From Streptomyces sp. NBC_00440 (lineage in GTDB: Bacteria > Actinomycetota > Actinomycetes > Streptomycetales > Streptomycetaceae), in assembly GCF_036014215.1 (NCBI RefSeq), contig NZ_CP107921.1, positions 7,747,501-7,811,500 on the forward strand: a DNA stretch of 64,000 bases, given 5' to 3'. Under the pieces are notes generated by a model. That model was not told where the DNA came from, ran no database searches, and was given only the letters and a program-made list of their open reading frames with translations. Below, one piece after another: positions 36,513 through 49,984 of this stretch. The stretch's first letter is position 1. Each line of letters starts with the position of its first letter. The position numbers were made by a program, and so were the translations under genes.

Positions 36513-36612
36513 GCGGAGCGGGCTGAGAAGGTCAGCGGCGCCGAGATGCGACGACGCTGAATTCTCGCCATGCTCCCCGTTCGGCGGTGATCGCGGCAGG
36601 ACCAGTTCGCGG

Positions 36613-38082
36613 TCACTTCTGGGAGTCCAGAACGGGCTGGGACAGGGGTTCCTCCGGGCCGGCGTCGGCGGGACCGCCGTCCGTACGCGCCTGACGGCGG
36701 CCCCGGTACGCGCGGATTCCGTACGCGCCCAGTACCACGGCGAGGGTCAGCACACTGGCGGCGAAGTCGGAGCGGGTGGACGGCAGGACGGCCATCGTGA
36801 TGATCACTGCGCCCATCGCGGCGATGGCGAACCAGCTCAGATACGGGAAGCACCACATCTTCAGGGTGAGCGACCCCGGGTCCTCGCGCTCCAGCCGCCG
36901 CCGCAACCGCACTTGGGAGAGGGCGACCAGGAGATAGACGAAGAGCGCGACCGCGCCGTAGGAGTGGACGATGAAGGAGAACACGGCGTCCGGCGAGACA
37001 TACGCGATGACCACCGACACATAGCCGAGCACCGTCGCGAGCAGGATCGCGCGGCGGGGCACGCCCCGCTTGCTGAGCTTGGTCAGGCTCTTCGGGGCGT
37101 CGTTGTTCCTGGTCAGGGCGAACACGATCCGGGAGGCGCTGTAGAGGCCGGCGTTGAGTGAGGAGAGCACCGCGACCAGGATCAGCACGCGCATGAGGTT
37201 GCCGGCGCCGGAGATCCCGATGTGCTGGAGCGTCGCCACGTACGGGCCCTGCGCCACCGACGGATCGTTCCACGGCACGATGGCGATGACGAGGAAGATC
37301 GAGCCCACGTAGAACAGCAGGACACGCAGTACGACCGAGCGGGTCGCCCTGGCCACACTCTGCTGCGGGTTCTTGGACTCGGCTGCGGCCAGCGCGGCGA
37401 TCTCGGCGCCGGTGAAGAACCCGACCGCCGGAATGACGGCGGTGAGCACCGCGCCGACGCCGTGCGGGGCGAACCCGTGGTGCTGGGTCAGATTGCTGAC
37501 GTCGGCATGGGCCCCGGGCCACAGACCGAGGACGAAGACCAGGCCGACGACGAGGAAGACGGTGATGGCGGCGACCTTGATCGAGGAGAACCAGTACTCG
37601 AACTCCCCGAACGACCGCACCGAGAACATGTTGACCCCGGTGAGCAGCACCATCAGGCAGAGGCTGACCACCCAGAGCGGGACCCCGGGCAGCCAGGCAT
37701 GGATCTGGCTGGCGCCCGCCACCGCTTCCAGAGCGACCACGTTGACCCAGAAGTACCAGTAGAGCCAGCCGATGGTGAAGCCGCCCCAGTTGCCCAGGGC
37801 GAGCCGGGCGTACGCGTAGAAGGAGCCGACCGCCGGGCGCGCCACCGCCATTTCGCCCAGCATCCGCATGACCAGGATGACGAGTCCGCCGGCCAGCAGG
37901 AACGAGATGATCGCGGCCGGCCCGGTCTCGTCGATCACCACTCCGCTGCCGACGAAGAGCCCTGCTCCGATCACCCCGCCCAGGGCGATCAGGGTCATGT
38001 GCCGCTGTTTGAGTTCGCTCCGGAGTCCGGCCCCTCCGGTCTCTTCGCGTCCGATCTCGCCGGACCCGTTGTTCTCTGCCAC
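36613..38082 (-). CDS. APC family amino-acid permease, GabP-like
   Basis: A 489-residue transporter with 12 expected helices. GGVIGAGLFVGSG near residue 35 is the consensus of the amino-acid transporter branch that includes GabP, and LGEMAVARPAVGSFYAYA follows as usual. The start is GTG after an AAGGGG site. It lies next to a class III aminotransferase, alanine dehydrogenase and a MocR regulator, so its substrate is probably an omega-amino acid such as GABA, beta-alanine or taurine. A 341-base gap containing a terminator separates it from the aminotransferase gene. Confidence 0.85.
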   Translation of the reverse strand: MAENNGSGEIGREETGGAGLRSELKQRHMTLIALGGVIGAGLFVGSGVVIDETGPAAIISFLLAGGLVILVMRMLGEMAVARPAVGSFYAYARLALGNWGGFTIGWLYWYFWVNVVALEAVAGASQIHAWLPGVPLWVVSLCLMVLLTGVNMFSVRSFGEFEYWFSSIKVAAITVFLVVGLVFVLGLWPGAHADVSNLTQHHGFAPHGVGAVLTAVIPAVGFFTGAEIAALAAAESKNPQQSVARATRSVVLRVLLFYVGSIFLVIAIVPWNDPSVAQGPYVATLQHIGISGAGNLMRVLILVAVLSSLNAGLYSASRIVFALTRNNDAPKSLTKLSKRGVPRRAILLATVLGYVSVVIAYVSPDAVFSFIVHSYGAVALFVYLLVALSQVRLRRRLEREDPGSLTLKMWCFPYLSWFAIAAMGAVIITMAVLPSTRSDFAASVLTLAVVLGAYGIRAYRGRRQARTDGGPADAGPEEPLSQPVLDSQK

Positions 38083-38423
38083 GGGGACCCCTTACTTCGG
38101 AAAGTGCGTGGAGCTGCCGTCGGGAATTCAGCAGTGCCCGGAATGCTGGCCGAAAAGTGGATGTGTGAGGAAGATCCAGAACGGGCCGCCTACCGGGTAC
38201 CAGGCCCTGGGTTCCGGTCCCGCGCCTGTTCCACGGGAAGTGCCCCAGCGTAGCCACGCGGGGCATGAGGGTGGGAATTCCGGCCATGGGACGGTGAAAA
38301 CGTATGCGGGTGTTCACAAGGCGCACGGAGTTCTCACCGAGGGTGCACGGAGTGTGCACAGCGCGGCAGCCGGTGCGGGGAGGGGTCAGTCCCCTCCCCG
38401 CACCGGCGTACGGCTGCTTCTCG
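38083..38423. other. Gap between permease and aminotransferase genes
   Basis: This 341-base stretch holds the terminator of the aminotransferase gene at its right end. The rest must carry the permease promoter on the minus strand, but I cannot pick a convincing -35/-10 pair. GGAATTC occurs twice without forming a clear operator. No gene seen. Confidence 0.5.
38369..38407 (-). terminator. Strong terminator after the aminotransferase gene
   Basis: A perfect 17-bp stem (left arm 38369-38385, right arm 38391-38407, starting GCCGGTGCGG) with a TCAGT loop, about 16 bases past the stop. No T run follows. Confidence 0.8.
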
Positions 38424-39794
38424 TCAGCCGGTGACGCTCTTCTCGACATCGCCGACCATCACATCGACCGCCGCGAGCAGTTCGTCGAGCACCTCACGGT
38501 CGGCCACCAGCGGCGGCGAGATCATCAGCATCGTCGCGCCGCGGTCGTCCGGGCGCAGGATGACCCCGGTCTTCCTGAACGCCTGCGGGAGCACCTCGCG
38601 CAGCACCTTCTGCGACTGCTCCGGGCTGAGTTCGCGCCCGGAGTCACGGTCGGCGGTGAACTCGACCGCGTAGAAGAAGCCCATGCCCCGCACGTCCTTG
38701 ACGACGCGGTGGCGCCGCTTGATCTCGTCCAGTCCGGCGCGGAGTTCGGGGCCGAGGCTGCCGACGTTCTCCAGGACCTTCTCGTCCCGCATCGCGGTGA
38801 TGTTGGCGACCGCGACGGCGGTGGACACCGGGTGGCCGCCCCAGGTGGCGCCGTGCGTGAACGTGCCGCCGCCGGGAGCCTCGTAGAGCCCGCGGACCAG
38901 CGGCTCACGGGCGATCATGCCGCCGAGCGGGGCGTAGCCGGAAGTGGAGCCCTTGGCGAAGGTGATCATGTCCGGCACCACGCCGAAGTATCCGCTGCCG
39001 AACCAGTGGCCCAGCCGTCCGAAGGAGCAGATGACCTCGTCGGCGACGAGCAGGACCCCGTACCGGTCGCAGATCCTGCGCAGTTCGCGCCAGTACCCGT
39101 CCGGCGGGACCAGCGCGCCGCGCCCGTTCTGCACCGGCTCGGCGAAGACGGCCGCGACGGTTTCGGGGCCCTCCTCCAGAATGGCGGCCTCGATCGCCCG
39201 CACGCACTCCAGCTCGTCGGCGGGCCCGCAGTCGCCGGTGTGGCCAAGCGTGTTGGGCACATGCCGGATACCGGGCAGCAGCGGCAGGAACGGATCGCGG
39301 ATCTTCGGAAGGCCGGTGACGGACAGGGCGCCCAGGGTGACACCGTGGTACGACATGTCACGGCTGATGATCTTCGTACGCTCGGAGTGGCCCTGGCTGC
39401 GGTGGTACTGCCGGGCGAACTTGATCGCCGTTTCGACGGCCTCGGAGCCGGAGTTCACGAACCACGTGACATCCAGGTCGCCCGGGGCCAGTTCGGCGAT
39501 CAGGCTCGCCGCTTCCACGGCGGGCGGGTGCGCGGCGCCCCAGTTGGTCGAGTAGGCCAGTGTCTCCATCTGCCGGGTGGCTGCCGTGACGATGTCCCCG
39601 CGGCTGTGCCCCATGTTCACGCAGAACAGGCCCGCCAGACCGTCGAGGAAGCGCCGGCCCTGTTCGTCGTACAGATAGCATCCCTCGCCGCGGACGAAGA
39701 CCGGCAGTTCATCGCTCTGCCAGACGTCCTGGCGGGTGAAGTGCTGGCCCAGATGGCGCTGCGCCCTGGCACGGAACGCGGACTCGGTGGTCAC
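38424..39794 (-). CDS. Class III omega-aminotransferase, candidate taurine:pyruvate aminotransferase
   Basis: A 456-residue PLP enzyme. The Schiff-base lysine is Lys281 in ITFAKGSTSG, preceded by the cofactor-binding VLLVADEVICSFGR. The N-terminal HLGQHF is shared with taurine:pyruvate and similar aminotransferases. The start is GTG after GGAGGGGAG. The neighbouring alanine dehydrogenase would regenerate pyruvate from the alanine formed, which fits a pyruvate-dependent enzyme. With xsc, pta and a YeiH-type exporter 14-20 kb away, taurine is the favoured donor. GABA or beta-alanine remain possible given the GabP-like permease. Confidence 0.75.
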   Translation of the reverse strand: MTTESAFRARAQRHLGQHFTRQDVWQSDELPVFVRGEGCYLYDEQGRRFLDGLAGLFCVNMGHSRGDIVTAATRQMETLAYSTNWGAAHPPAVEAASLIAELAPGDLDVTWFVNSGSEAVETAIKFARQYHRSQGHSERTKIISRDMSYHGVTLGALSVTGLPKIRDPFLPLLPGIRHVPNTLGHTGDCGPADELECVRAIEAAILEEGPETVAAVFAEPVQNGRGALVPPDGYWRELRRICDRYGVLLVADEVICSFGRLGHWFGSGYFGVVPDMITFAKGSTSGYAPLGGMIAREPLVRGLYEAPGGGTFTHGATWGGHPVSTAVAVANITAMRDEKVLENVGSLGPELRAGLDEIKRRHRVVKDVRGMGFFYAVEFTADRDSGRELSPEQSQKVLREVLPQAFRKTGVILRPDDRGATMLMISPPLVADREVLDELLAAVDVMVGDVEKSVTG

Positions 39795-39924
39795 GATGGA
39801 TCTCCCCTCCTGGCCCGGCGGCCGCCGGGCGGGTGGTGTGCGGTGGACTGCGGATGTGCTTGGCCGCGGCGGCAGTTGAGCCTGGCCCGCGGTGCCGCCA
39901 GGACGAGCGCCGTGGCGGTTCGGA

Positions 39925-41040
39925 TCAGACGAGCGCCTGGGCGGCGTCGACGTACTTGAGACCGTGCGCCTCGGCCACCGGGCGGTAAGTGACCTGGCCG
40001 CCCACGATGTTGATGCCGCGCTCGATGGCGGCGTCCGACTGCGCGGCGGCGGCGATCCCGTTGTTCGCGATGTTCAGAACGTACGGAAGCGTGACGTTGG
40101 TCAGCGCGTAGGTGGAGGTGTTCGGCACCGCGCCCGGCATGTTCGCGACGCAGTAGAAGACCGAGTTGTGCACGCGGTAGACCGGGTCGGCGTGGGTGGT
40201 CGCCCGGGAGTCCTCGAAGCAGCCGCCCTGGTCGATGGCGATGTCGACGAGGACCGACCCCGGCTTCATGCGCGAGACCAGTTCGTTGGAGATCAGCCTC
40301 GGCGCCCTGGCGCCCGGGACCAGCACCGCGCCGATGACCAGATCGGCGTCCAGAACCGCCGCCTCGACCTCGTACGCGTTGGAGGCGACGGTGGTGATCC
40401 GGCCCCCGTACATCCGGTCGGCGGCCCGGAGCTTGTCGATGTTCTTGTCGAGCAGCACCACATCGGCCCACATACCGGTGGCCACCGCCACCGCGTTCAT
40501 CCCCGACACTCCGGCGCCGATCACGACGACCTTGGCGGGGCGGGTCCCCGATACGCCTCCCATGAGCACACCGCGTCCCCCCGCCGCCCGGGTCAGGTGG
40601 TGGGCGCCGGCCTGCGGCGCCAGCCGGCCGGCCACCTCGGACATCGGGAAGAGCAGTGGCAGCGAGCCGTCCACCGCCTGCACCGTCTCGTACGCCACCC
40701 CGGTGATCCCGGATTCCAGCATCGCGTCGGTGCACTCCTTGGAGGCCGCCAGATGCAGGTAGGTGAACAGGGTCTGGTCGGCACGCATGCGGTGGTACTC
40801 CTCCGCGACGGGCTCCTTGACCTTCAGCACCAGCGCCGAGTCCGCCCAGACCTCGTCGGCGGTCGGCACGATCGTGGCGCCCGCCCTGACGTAGTCGGCA
40901 TCCGCGATCGACGAGCCGGTGCCGGCGTCCTTCTCGACCTGGACGGAGTGGCCGGCCCGGACCAGCTCATGGACGCCGGGGGGAGTGATGGCCACCCGGT
41001 ACTCGTGGTTCTTGACCTCGCGCGGAATCCCGATCTTCAC
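39925..41040 (-). CDS. ald: Alanine dehydrogenase
   Basis: A 371-residue NAD-dependent enzyme of normal length. It opens with [16 protein letters not shown], has the substrate lysine in KVKEPV and histidine in TYLHLAA, and the nucleotide motif [12 protein letters not shown]. It oxidises L-alanine to pyruvate and ammonia. Located between the aminotransferase and the MocR gene, it closes an amino-group transfer cycle. The GTG giving VKIGIPRE has a GGGGAG site; the long upstream extension is not enzyme-like. Confidence 0.93.
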   Translation of the reverse strand: MKIGIPREVKNHEYRVAITPPGVHELVRAGHSVQVEKDAGTGSSIADADYVRAGATIVPTADEVWADSALVLKVKEPVAEEYHRMRADQTLFTYLHLAASKECTDAMLESGITGVAYETVQAVDGSLPLLFPMSEVAGRLAPQAGAHHLTRAAGGRGVLMGGVSGTRPAKVVVIGAGVSGMNAVAVATGMWADVVLLDKNIDKLRAADRMYGGRITTVASNAYEVEAAVLDADLVIGAVLVPGARAPRLISNELVSRMKPGSVLVDIAIDQGGCFEDSRATTHADPVYRVHNSVFYCVANMPGAVPNTSTYALTNVTLPYVLNIANNGIAAAAQSDAAIERGINIVGGQVTYRPVAEAHGLKYVDAAQALV

Positions 41041-41431
41041 GATGATCTCCCCTCGGTGATGCGGGGCGCCTGCGGCTCGTGCCGGAGCGCCTGAGCCGTG
41101 CCGGACAGACCCGGAGAACGGCTGAACTCGCAGTACGGACGGGTGCCCCGACCGGGCACACCGTGCTGAGTGCACCACCAGAGTGCCGACCGGCTGGTCC
41201 GGGGGAAAGCGCCAGTTCTGCCCCGTCCGACAGGTCCAGCACGGAAACGGAATGCCGGCATCTCACCCGGTCCGACCTCTGGAGTAAAGGCTGTTGTACG
41301 GCTACGCTCCCGGTCAGCTGGTACCCCCGAGCGGCCCGGAAGCGGCCTGCCGGATGGGGACAGCGGAGTACCGCGCCCGGGGCCCGGCCCGGTGGGCCGC
41401 GCGCGGCCCACGTGATCCGCAGGAGGCGCGT
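41041..41431. promoter_or_regulatory. Divergent promoter region between ald and the MocR gene
   Basis: A 391-base gap without a gene. It contains a direct repeat GTCCGAC at 41225-41231 and 41270-41276, spaced 45 bases start to start. MocR-type regulators often bind direct repeats in such divergent regions, so this is a candidate binding site. No clear -10/-35 pair stood out. Confidence 0.4.
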
Positions 41432-42895
41432 ATGCCACGTACATTGATCGAGATCGACCGGACGTCGGGGGAGCCGCTCTACCGGCAGATCCGCAAAGCG
41501 CTCGAACACGGCATCGCCGTCGGCACCATCGACGCCGAGCGGAGGCTGCCCTCGTCGCGAGAGCTGGCCCGGGAGCTGAGCCTGTCCCGCAACACCGTCA
41601 ACGCGGCCTACCAGGAGCTGGTCGCCGAGGGGTTCGTGGAGAGCCGCGAACGGCAGGGGATCTTCGTCAACCGCGAGATGCGCCCCTACTGCGCGGTGGA
41701 GGAGCGCCCGCCGGCCGAACGCTTCGACTGGGGGGCGCGGCTGCGCGGCCACCCCGAGGACCGGCTGCCGCACATCGAGAAGCTGCCCGACTGGGCCGAC
41801 TACCCCTATCCTTTCCTCGCCGGGCAGGTGGACCTGCGGGCCTTTCCCGCCCGTGACTGGTCCAGAGCGCTCAACGAGGCCCTCTACCAGCCGCACGCCC
41901 AGTACAGCCTCCAGGACAGCATCGCCGCCGACGACCCGCTGCTGGTCGAGATGCTCTGCCGCCAACTGCTGCCCGCGCGCGGGGTGGAGGCCGCACCGGA
42001 CGAGGTCCTGGTGACCGTGGGTTCCCAGCAGGGGCTCGACCTGCTGAGCCGGGCCCTGCTGGGGACCGGCTCGACCGTGGCCGTGGAGGACCCCGGCTAT
42101 CTGGACGCCCGGCACATCTTCGTACGGGCCGGGGCCCGGCTGCTCCCGCTGCCGGTCACCTCCGCCGGGGTCGTCCCGCCGGCCGGTCTGGCCGGGGTGG
42201 ACCTGCTGCATGTGACGCCGTCCCACCACCATCCGACCAACGTCACACTGAGCATCGGACGGCGCAGGGAACTCCTCTCGCTGGTACGGGAGAGCGGCAC
42301 GGTCATCGTCGAGGACGACTACGACAGCGAGTTCCGCTACCAGGGCAGCCCGACGCCCGCACTGAAGGGACTGGACAGCACCGGCCAGGTCGTCTATCTG
42401 GGCACGTTCTCGAAGTTCCTGGCACCCGGACTGCGCATGGGGTACGTGGTGGCTTCCCGTGAACTCATCAGGGAACTGCGGGACTTGCGGCGCTACTCCG
42501 TACGGCATCCGTCCGGGCACATCCAGCGCGCCCTCGCGCTGCTCATCCAGTCCGGTGAGTACCACCGCGCCGTACGCCGCTACCGGGGCCAGCTGATGCG
42601 CAAGTGGGAGGCCGTCACCGCCGCCGTCAACACCCATCTGCCCTGGCACACCACGCCGTCGCCGGGCGGGGTGAGCCTGTGGATGACCGGGCCCCGCGAA
42701 CTGGACTGCCGCAGGCTGGTGGAGCTGGCTCAGCGGCGCGGTGTGCTCATCGAGCGCGGCGACATCTACTTCCTCTCGGGGCAGCCGCCGCTGAACCACT
42801 TCCGGATCGGCTTCGCGGCCCCGCAGGTACGCGCGATCGACCCGGGCATCAGCATTCTGGGCGGCCTGGTGGAGCGGATGCTGGCGGGGGCTTAG
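41432..42895 (+). CDS. MocR/GabR-type regulator with aminotransferase domain, TauR-like by context
   Basis: A 487-residue fusion. An N-terminal GntR winged helix (LYRQIRKALEHGIAVG, then LPSSRELARELSLSRNTV) is joined to a class I aminotransferase-like domain whose PLP lysine is Lys328 in FSKFLAPGLRMG. Such proteins sense an amino compound through PLP and switch on catabolic genes; GabR responds to GABA and TauR to taurine. It is divergent from ald and the aminotransferase, its likely targets. A strong AGGAGG site fixes the ATG. Confidence 0.88.
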   Translation: MPRTLIEIDRTSGEPLYRQIRKALEHGIAVGTIDAERRLPSSRELARELSLSRNTVNAAYQELVAEGFVESRERQGIFVNREMRPYCAVEERPPAERFDWGARLRGHPEDRLPHIEKLPDWADYPYPFLAGQVDLRAFPARDWSRALNEALYQPHAQYSLQDSIAADDPLLVEMLCRQLLPARGVEAAPDEVLVTVGSQQGLDLLSRALLGTGSTVAVEDPGYLDARHIFVRAGARLLPLPVTSAGVVPPAGLAGVDLLHVTPSHHHPTNVTLSIGRRRELLSLVRESGTVIVEDDYDSEFRYQGSPTPALKGLDSTGQVVYLGTFSKFLAPGLRMGYVVASRELIRELRDLRRYSVRHPSGHIQRALALLIQSGEYHRAVRRYRGQLMRKWEAVTAAVNTHLPWHTTPSPGGVSLWMTGPRELDCRRLVELAQRRGVLIERGDIYFLSGQPPLNHFRIGFAAPQVRAIDPGISILGGLVERMLAGA

Positions 42896-42920
42896 GGGCT
42901 GTCCAGACCTTCAACCTGTC

Positions 42921-44783
42921 CTATTGATCTTGATGTGACCTGCCTGCGCTCGGCACCCGAAGCGCATGGAACACCAGCACCGAGAGATCGTCCTCGACCG
43001 GCGTGTTGCCGAAGTCGTGCGCCGCCTGCCGCACCCGTTCCGCTACGGCCTCGGCGCCCAGCCCGGCACACTCTCGCAGTACCTCGGCCAGACCGTCGTC
43101 ATCGTCGAACTGCCAGTTTCCGCTCCGGCGTTCGGTGACGCCGTCGGTCACGCACAGCAGCGTCTCGCCGGGTGCCAGGATGAAGTCGGTAGCGTTGAAC
43201 TCGGTGCCTTCGACAATCCCGAGGAGCATCTGGGGGTCCGTCGCCGGCTCGACCGAACCGGCGACGGACAAGTGCAGCGGCAATGGATGTCCGGCACTGG
43301 CTACCGTGCAGTTGGCGCCACCCATATCGGGGCGGATCTCAAGCTCCCCGTACAGCAGGCTCAGAAAGCGCGGCCTCGCCTGCTCGCCGCCGAGTGCCAC
43401 CGCCTCCTCGCTCTCCTCTGCCAAGGCCGTGTTCAGCCGGCTGAGTACCGACGCGACGCCGTGGCCCTCCCGGGCGAGCAGCCTCACCAGATGCCGAGCC
43501 AGGCCGGTGACGGACATCGCCTCCGGATCCTTGCCCTGCACGTCCCCCAGGAGGAAGCACCAGCGGCGGTCTCCCATCGGGAACAGGTCGTAGAAGTCGC
43601 CGCCGACAGTCTGGCCCTCGCCGTGCGGCTCGTAGACGATCGCCGTTTCGACGCCGGGGATGCTGGCGAGGGAAAGGGGCAGCTGGCCGCGCTGGAGCGC
43701 CTGGCTGATGGTGGCCTGTTGCGTATACCGGCGGGCCGTGACAACCGCCTGGGCCACCCGCCGTGCCAGGTGCTCCACCATCTGCGCCACTGCGTCGGTC
43801 ATCTGCAGATGTCCCTCCCGGCCGAGCAGCAACACGCCCAGGCTGGCACCGCCCGCGAGGAGAGGGAAGGCGAGTGCTACACCACCCGACCCGCTGGTGT
43901 CCGCGCTCTCCGGCCAGGGCCATGGAACGGCCGTCGTACGGACTCTGTCGGGTGGCTGGTCCTTTTCCAGATCGTGCCGCAGCGCTCTGATGCGCCGCTC
44001 GTCCGCGTGCCAGACGCGAGAGAGCCGCATGCCCCCCGCGTCGGTGCTCAGCCACACGCCGCACCAGTCGGCGAGCCGGGGCACCAGCAGTTGCCCTGCC
44101 AGCGCGGCGACCAGGTCCTCGTCGAGCTGTCCCGCGAGGAGTTCGCTGGTCTCGTCGAGGAACGACGGCCCCCCGCGGTCGCTCCACTCGGCAGTGCTTC
44201 CGCGGCGGTCACCCAGCGGTGCGGGTGGCTCGACGACACGCGGTTCGGCGGGCGTGGCACTCGTGAGAAGGCCGGCGAACTCTGGCTCCTCCTTCGTGTT
44301 CTCAAGGCGGAACCAGACCGCTTTCTCGGTGTGCCGGTAGGTCACACCCCACGACTCGGCCAGTGCACTCACCAGCTGAAGTCCGACGCCACGCCCCCGG
44401 CGCTGTGCATCCATCGGGGCGCGCACCACGCTGGAGGGGTGCCGGTCAGCCACCTCGACCACCACGCCCATCCGCTCGCCCGGTGCTGGGGAGCCGGCTC
44501 CCGTCCCCGCACGCTCGGGAGCTGCCGGAGCAGGAGGGGCCTGCCTGGTCTCCAGGCGGCAGACGACCTCGATATCGGTACCCGCGTGCATGACTGCGTT
44601 GGTGACCAGCTCGCTGACGAGCAGCAGGGCGTCGTCGACGATCCGTTCGGGAACCGCAGCGGCGGCGGTTCGTCCGGCGAGTACGGAGCGAACGAACCTA
44701 CGGGCCCCACCGGCCGCGAGCGCGTTCGAGGGCAGGCTCGTCCGCGACACGGACTCATCTGTGCGCGAAGGAACTGGGCCCAT
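42921..44783 (-). CDS. SpoIIE-type PP2C phosphatase with RsbW-like ATPase and GAF domains (OsaC-like)
   Basis: About 620 residues. The N-terminal RsbW-like ATP-binding domain shows ELVTNAVMHAG (N box near residue 58) and GRGVGLQLVSAL. A GAF-like middle follows. The C-terminal PP2C domain has metal-site motifs GGDFYDLF, LLGDVQGKD and CVTDGVTERR. OsaC of S. coelicolor combines the same activities, binds SigB and helps reset the osmotic stress response, and is divergent from osaAB as here. I chose the ATG with an AGGGGG site; an ATG at 44840 would add 19 residues. Confidence 0.8.
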   Translation of the reverse strand: MGPVPSRTDESVSRTSLPSNALAAGGARRFVRSVLAGRTAAAAVPERIVDDALLLVSELVTNAVMHAGTDIEVVCRLETRQAPPAPAAPERAGTGAGSPAPGERMGVVVEVADRHPSSVVRAPMDAQRRGRGVGLQLVSALAESWGVTYRHTEKAVWFRLENTKEEPEFAGLLTSATPAEPRVVEPPAPLGDRRGSTAEWSDRGGPSFLDETSELLAGQLDEDLVAALAGQLLVPRLADWCGVWLSTDAGGMRLSRVWHADERRIRALRHDLEKDQPPDRVRTTAVPWPWPESADTSGSGGVALAFPLLAGGASLGVLLLGREGHLQMTDAVAQMVEHLARRVAQAVVTARRYTQQATISQALQRGQLPLSLASIPGVETAIVYEPHGEGQTVGGDFYDLFPMGDRRWCFLLGDVQGKDPEAMSVTGLARHLVRLLAREGHGVASVLSRLNTALAEESEEAVALGGEQARPRFLSLLYGELEIRPDMGGANCTVASAGHPLPLHLSVAGSVEPATDPQMLLGIVEGTEFNATDFILAPGETLLCVTDGVTERRSGNWQFDDDDGLAEVLRECAGLGAEAVAERVRQAAHDFGNTPVEDDLSVLVFHALRVPSAGRSHQDQ

Positions 44784-44824
44784 CTGCGCCCCCTGGGCAT
44801 GCCCGGACACGAAGATCTGCTGAC

Positions 44825-44849
44825 GTTTACACTGTGACATACCGGCATA
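44825..44849 (+). promoter_or_regulatory. Possible SigB-like promoter before the hybrid kinase
   Basis: GTTT, 15 bases, then GGCATA. This is only a partial match to the Streptomyces stress-sigma pattern GTTT-N14-16-GGGTAT/C. It lies 26 bases before the ATG in the short divergent gap, where both genes of the stress module must be controlled. Confidence 0.25.
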
Positions 44850-44874
44850 AATAGACCACTGGAAATGGGCTGCC

Positions 44875-49148
<4,274 letters not shown>

Positions 49149-49152
<4 letters not shown>

Positions 49153-49856
49153 GCGCTACCGCAGATGACAGCTGCATCCTGATCGTCGACGACATGGAGG
49201 AAAACCTGGTCGCGCTGCAGGCCGTGCTCGGCCCGCTCGGTCAGCCCCTGGTCCTCGCACGCTCGGGGGAGGAGGCCTTGAAGGCGATGCTCCGCCAGGA
49301 GTTCGCCGTCGTGCTGCTCGATGTCCTGATGCCGGGTATGGACGGCTTCGAGACCGCCGCCAACATCAAGCGGCTGGACCAGACCAAGGATGTGCCCATC
49401 ATCCTGCTGACCGGGGCCGAAGCCGACTCGGACTACGCGTACCGGGGATACTCCGTCGGCATCGCCGACTTCCTGATCAAGCCCTTCGACCCATGGCTGC
49501 TCCGCACCAAGGTCAGCGTCTTCCTGGACCTGCACCGCCAGAAGCGTCAGATCTCCGCACAGGCCGAGCAGTTGAGGCGGCTCCTGGTTACCGAGAGCCA
49601 TTCCACGGCACACGCCCAACCCGGGGGATCTGTGGAGCCCGCTGACAGGATGCGGGACAAACAACAGCGACGGACCACAGGTGCAGGCCCGGCCCTCGCG
49701 CGGGGGGAGGAGCTGGCTGAAATCGCCGAACAACTCACCCAGATCGAACTGCTGCTGCGCGACGCGGAAAGTCCCGAACCGGGCCGACTCGCCGACCGTA
49801 TCGCCGACCTCGAACACGCCGTCGGCAGCCTGCTGGCGACCGGGGACGCCAGCTGA
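49149..49856 (+). CDS. Response regulator without DNA-binding domain (OsaB-like)
   Basis: 235 residues. The receiver domain has the acidic pair in LIVDDMEEN, phospho-acceptor Asp58 in VLLDVLMPGMDG and lysine in LIKPFDP. After residue ~125 it continues as a charged, helical region with coiled-coil character and no helix-turn-helix. This is the form described for OsaB, which acts through protein contacts during osmotic adaptation. Its ATG overlaps the kinase stop. Confidence 0.85.
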
Positions 49857-49984
49857 CATCGCAACACTCACTGACATCGCAGTCCGCTCGGTGGCGGTGC
49901 GCCCCTGCGCGGACTCGGGGATCTTTGGTAGTGCGCCTGCACATCATGATCGACCCGGGCAGCCGCGTCCCCGCTGCGCGCCGC

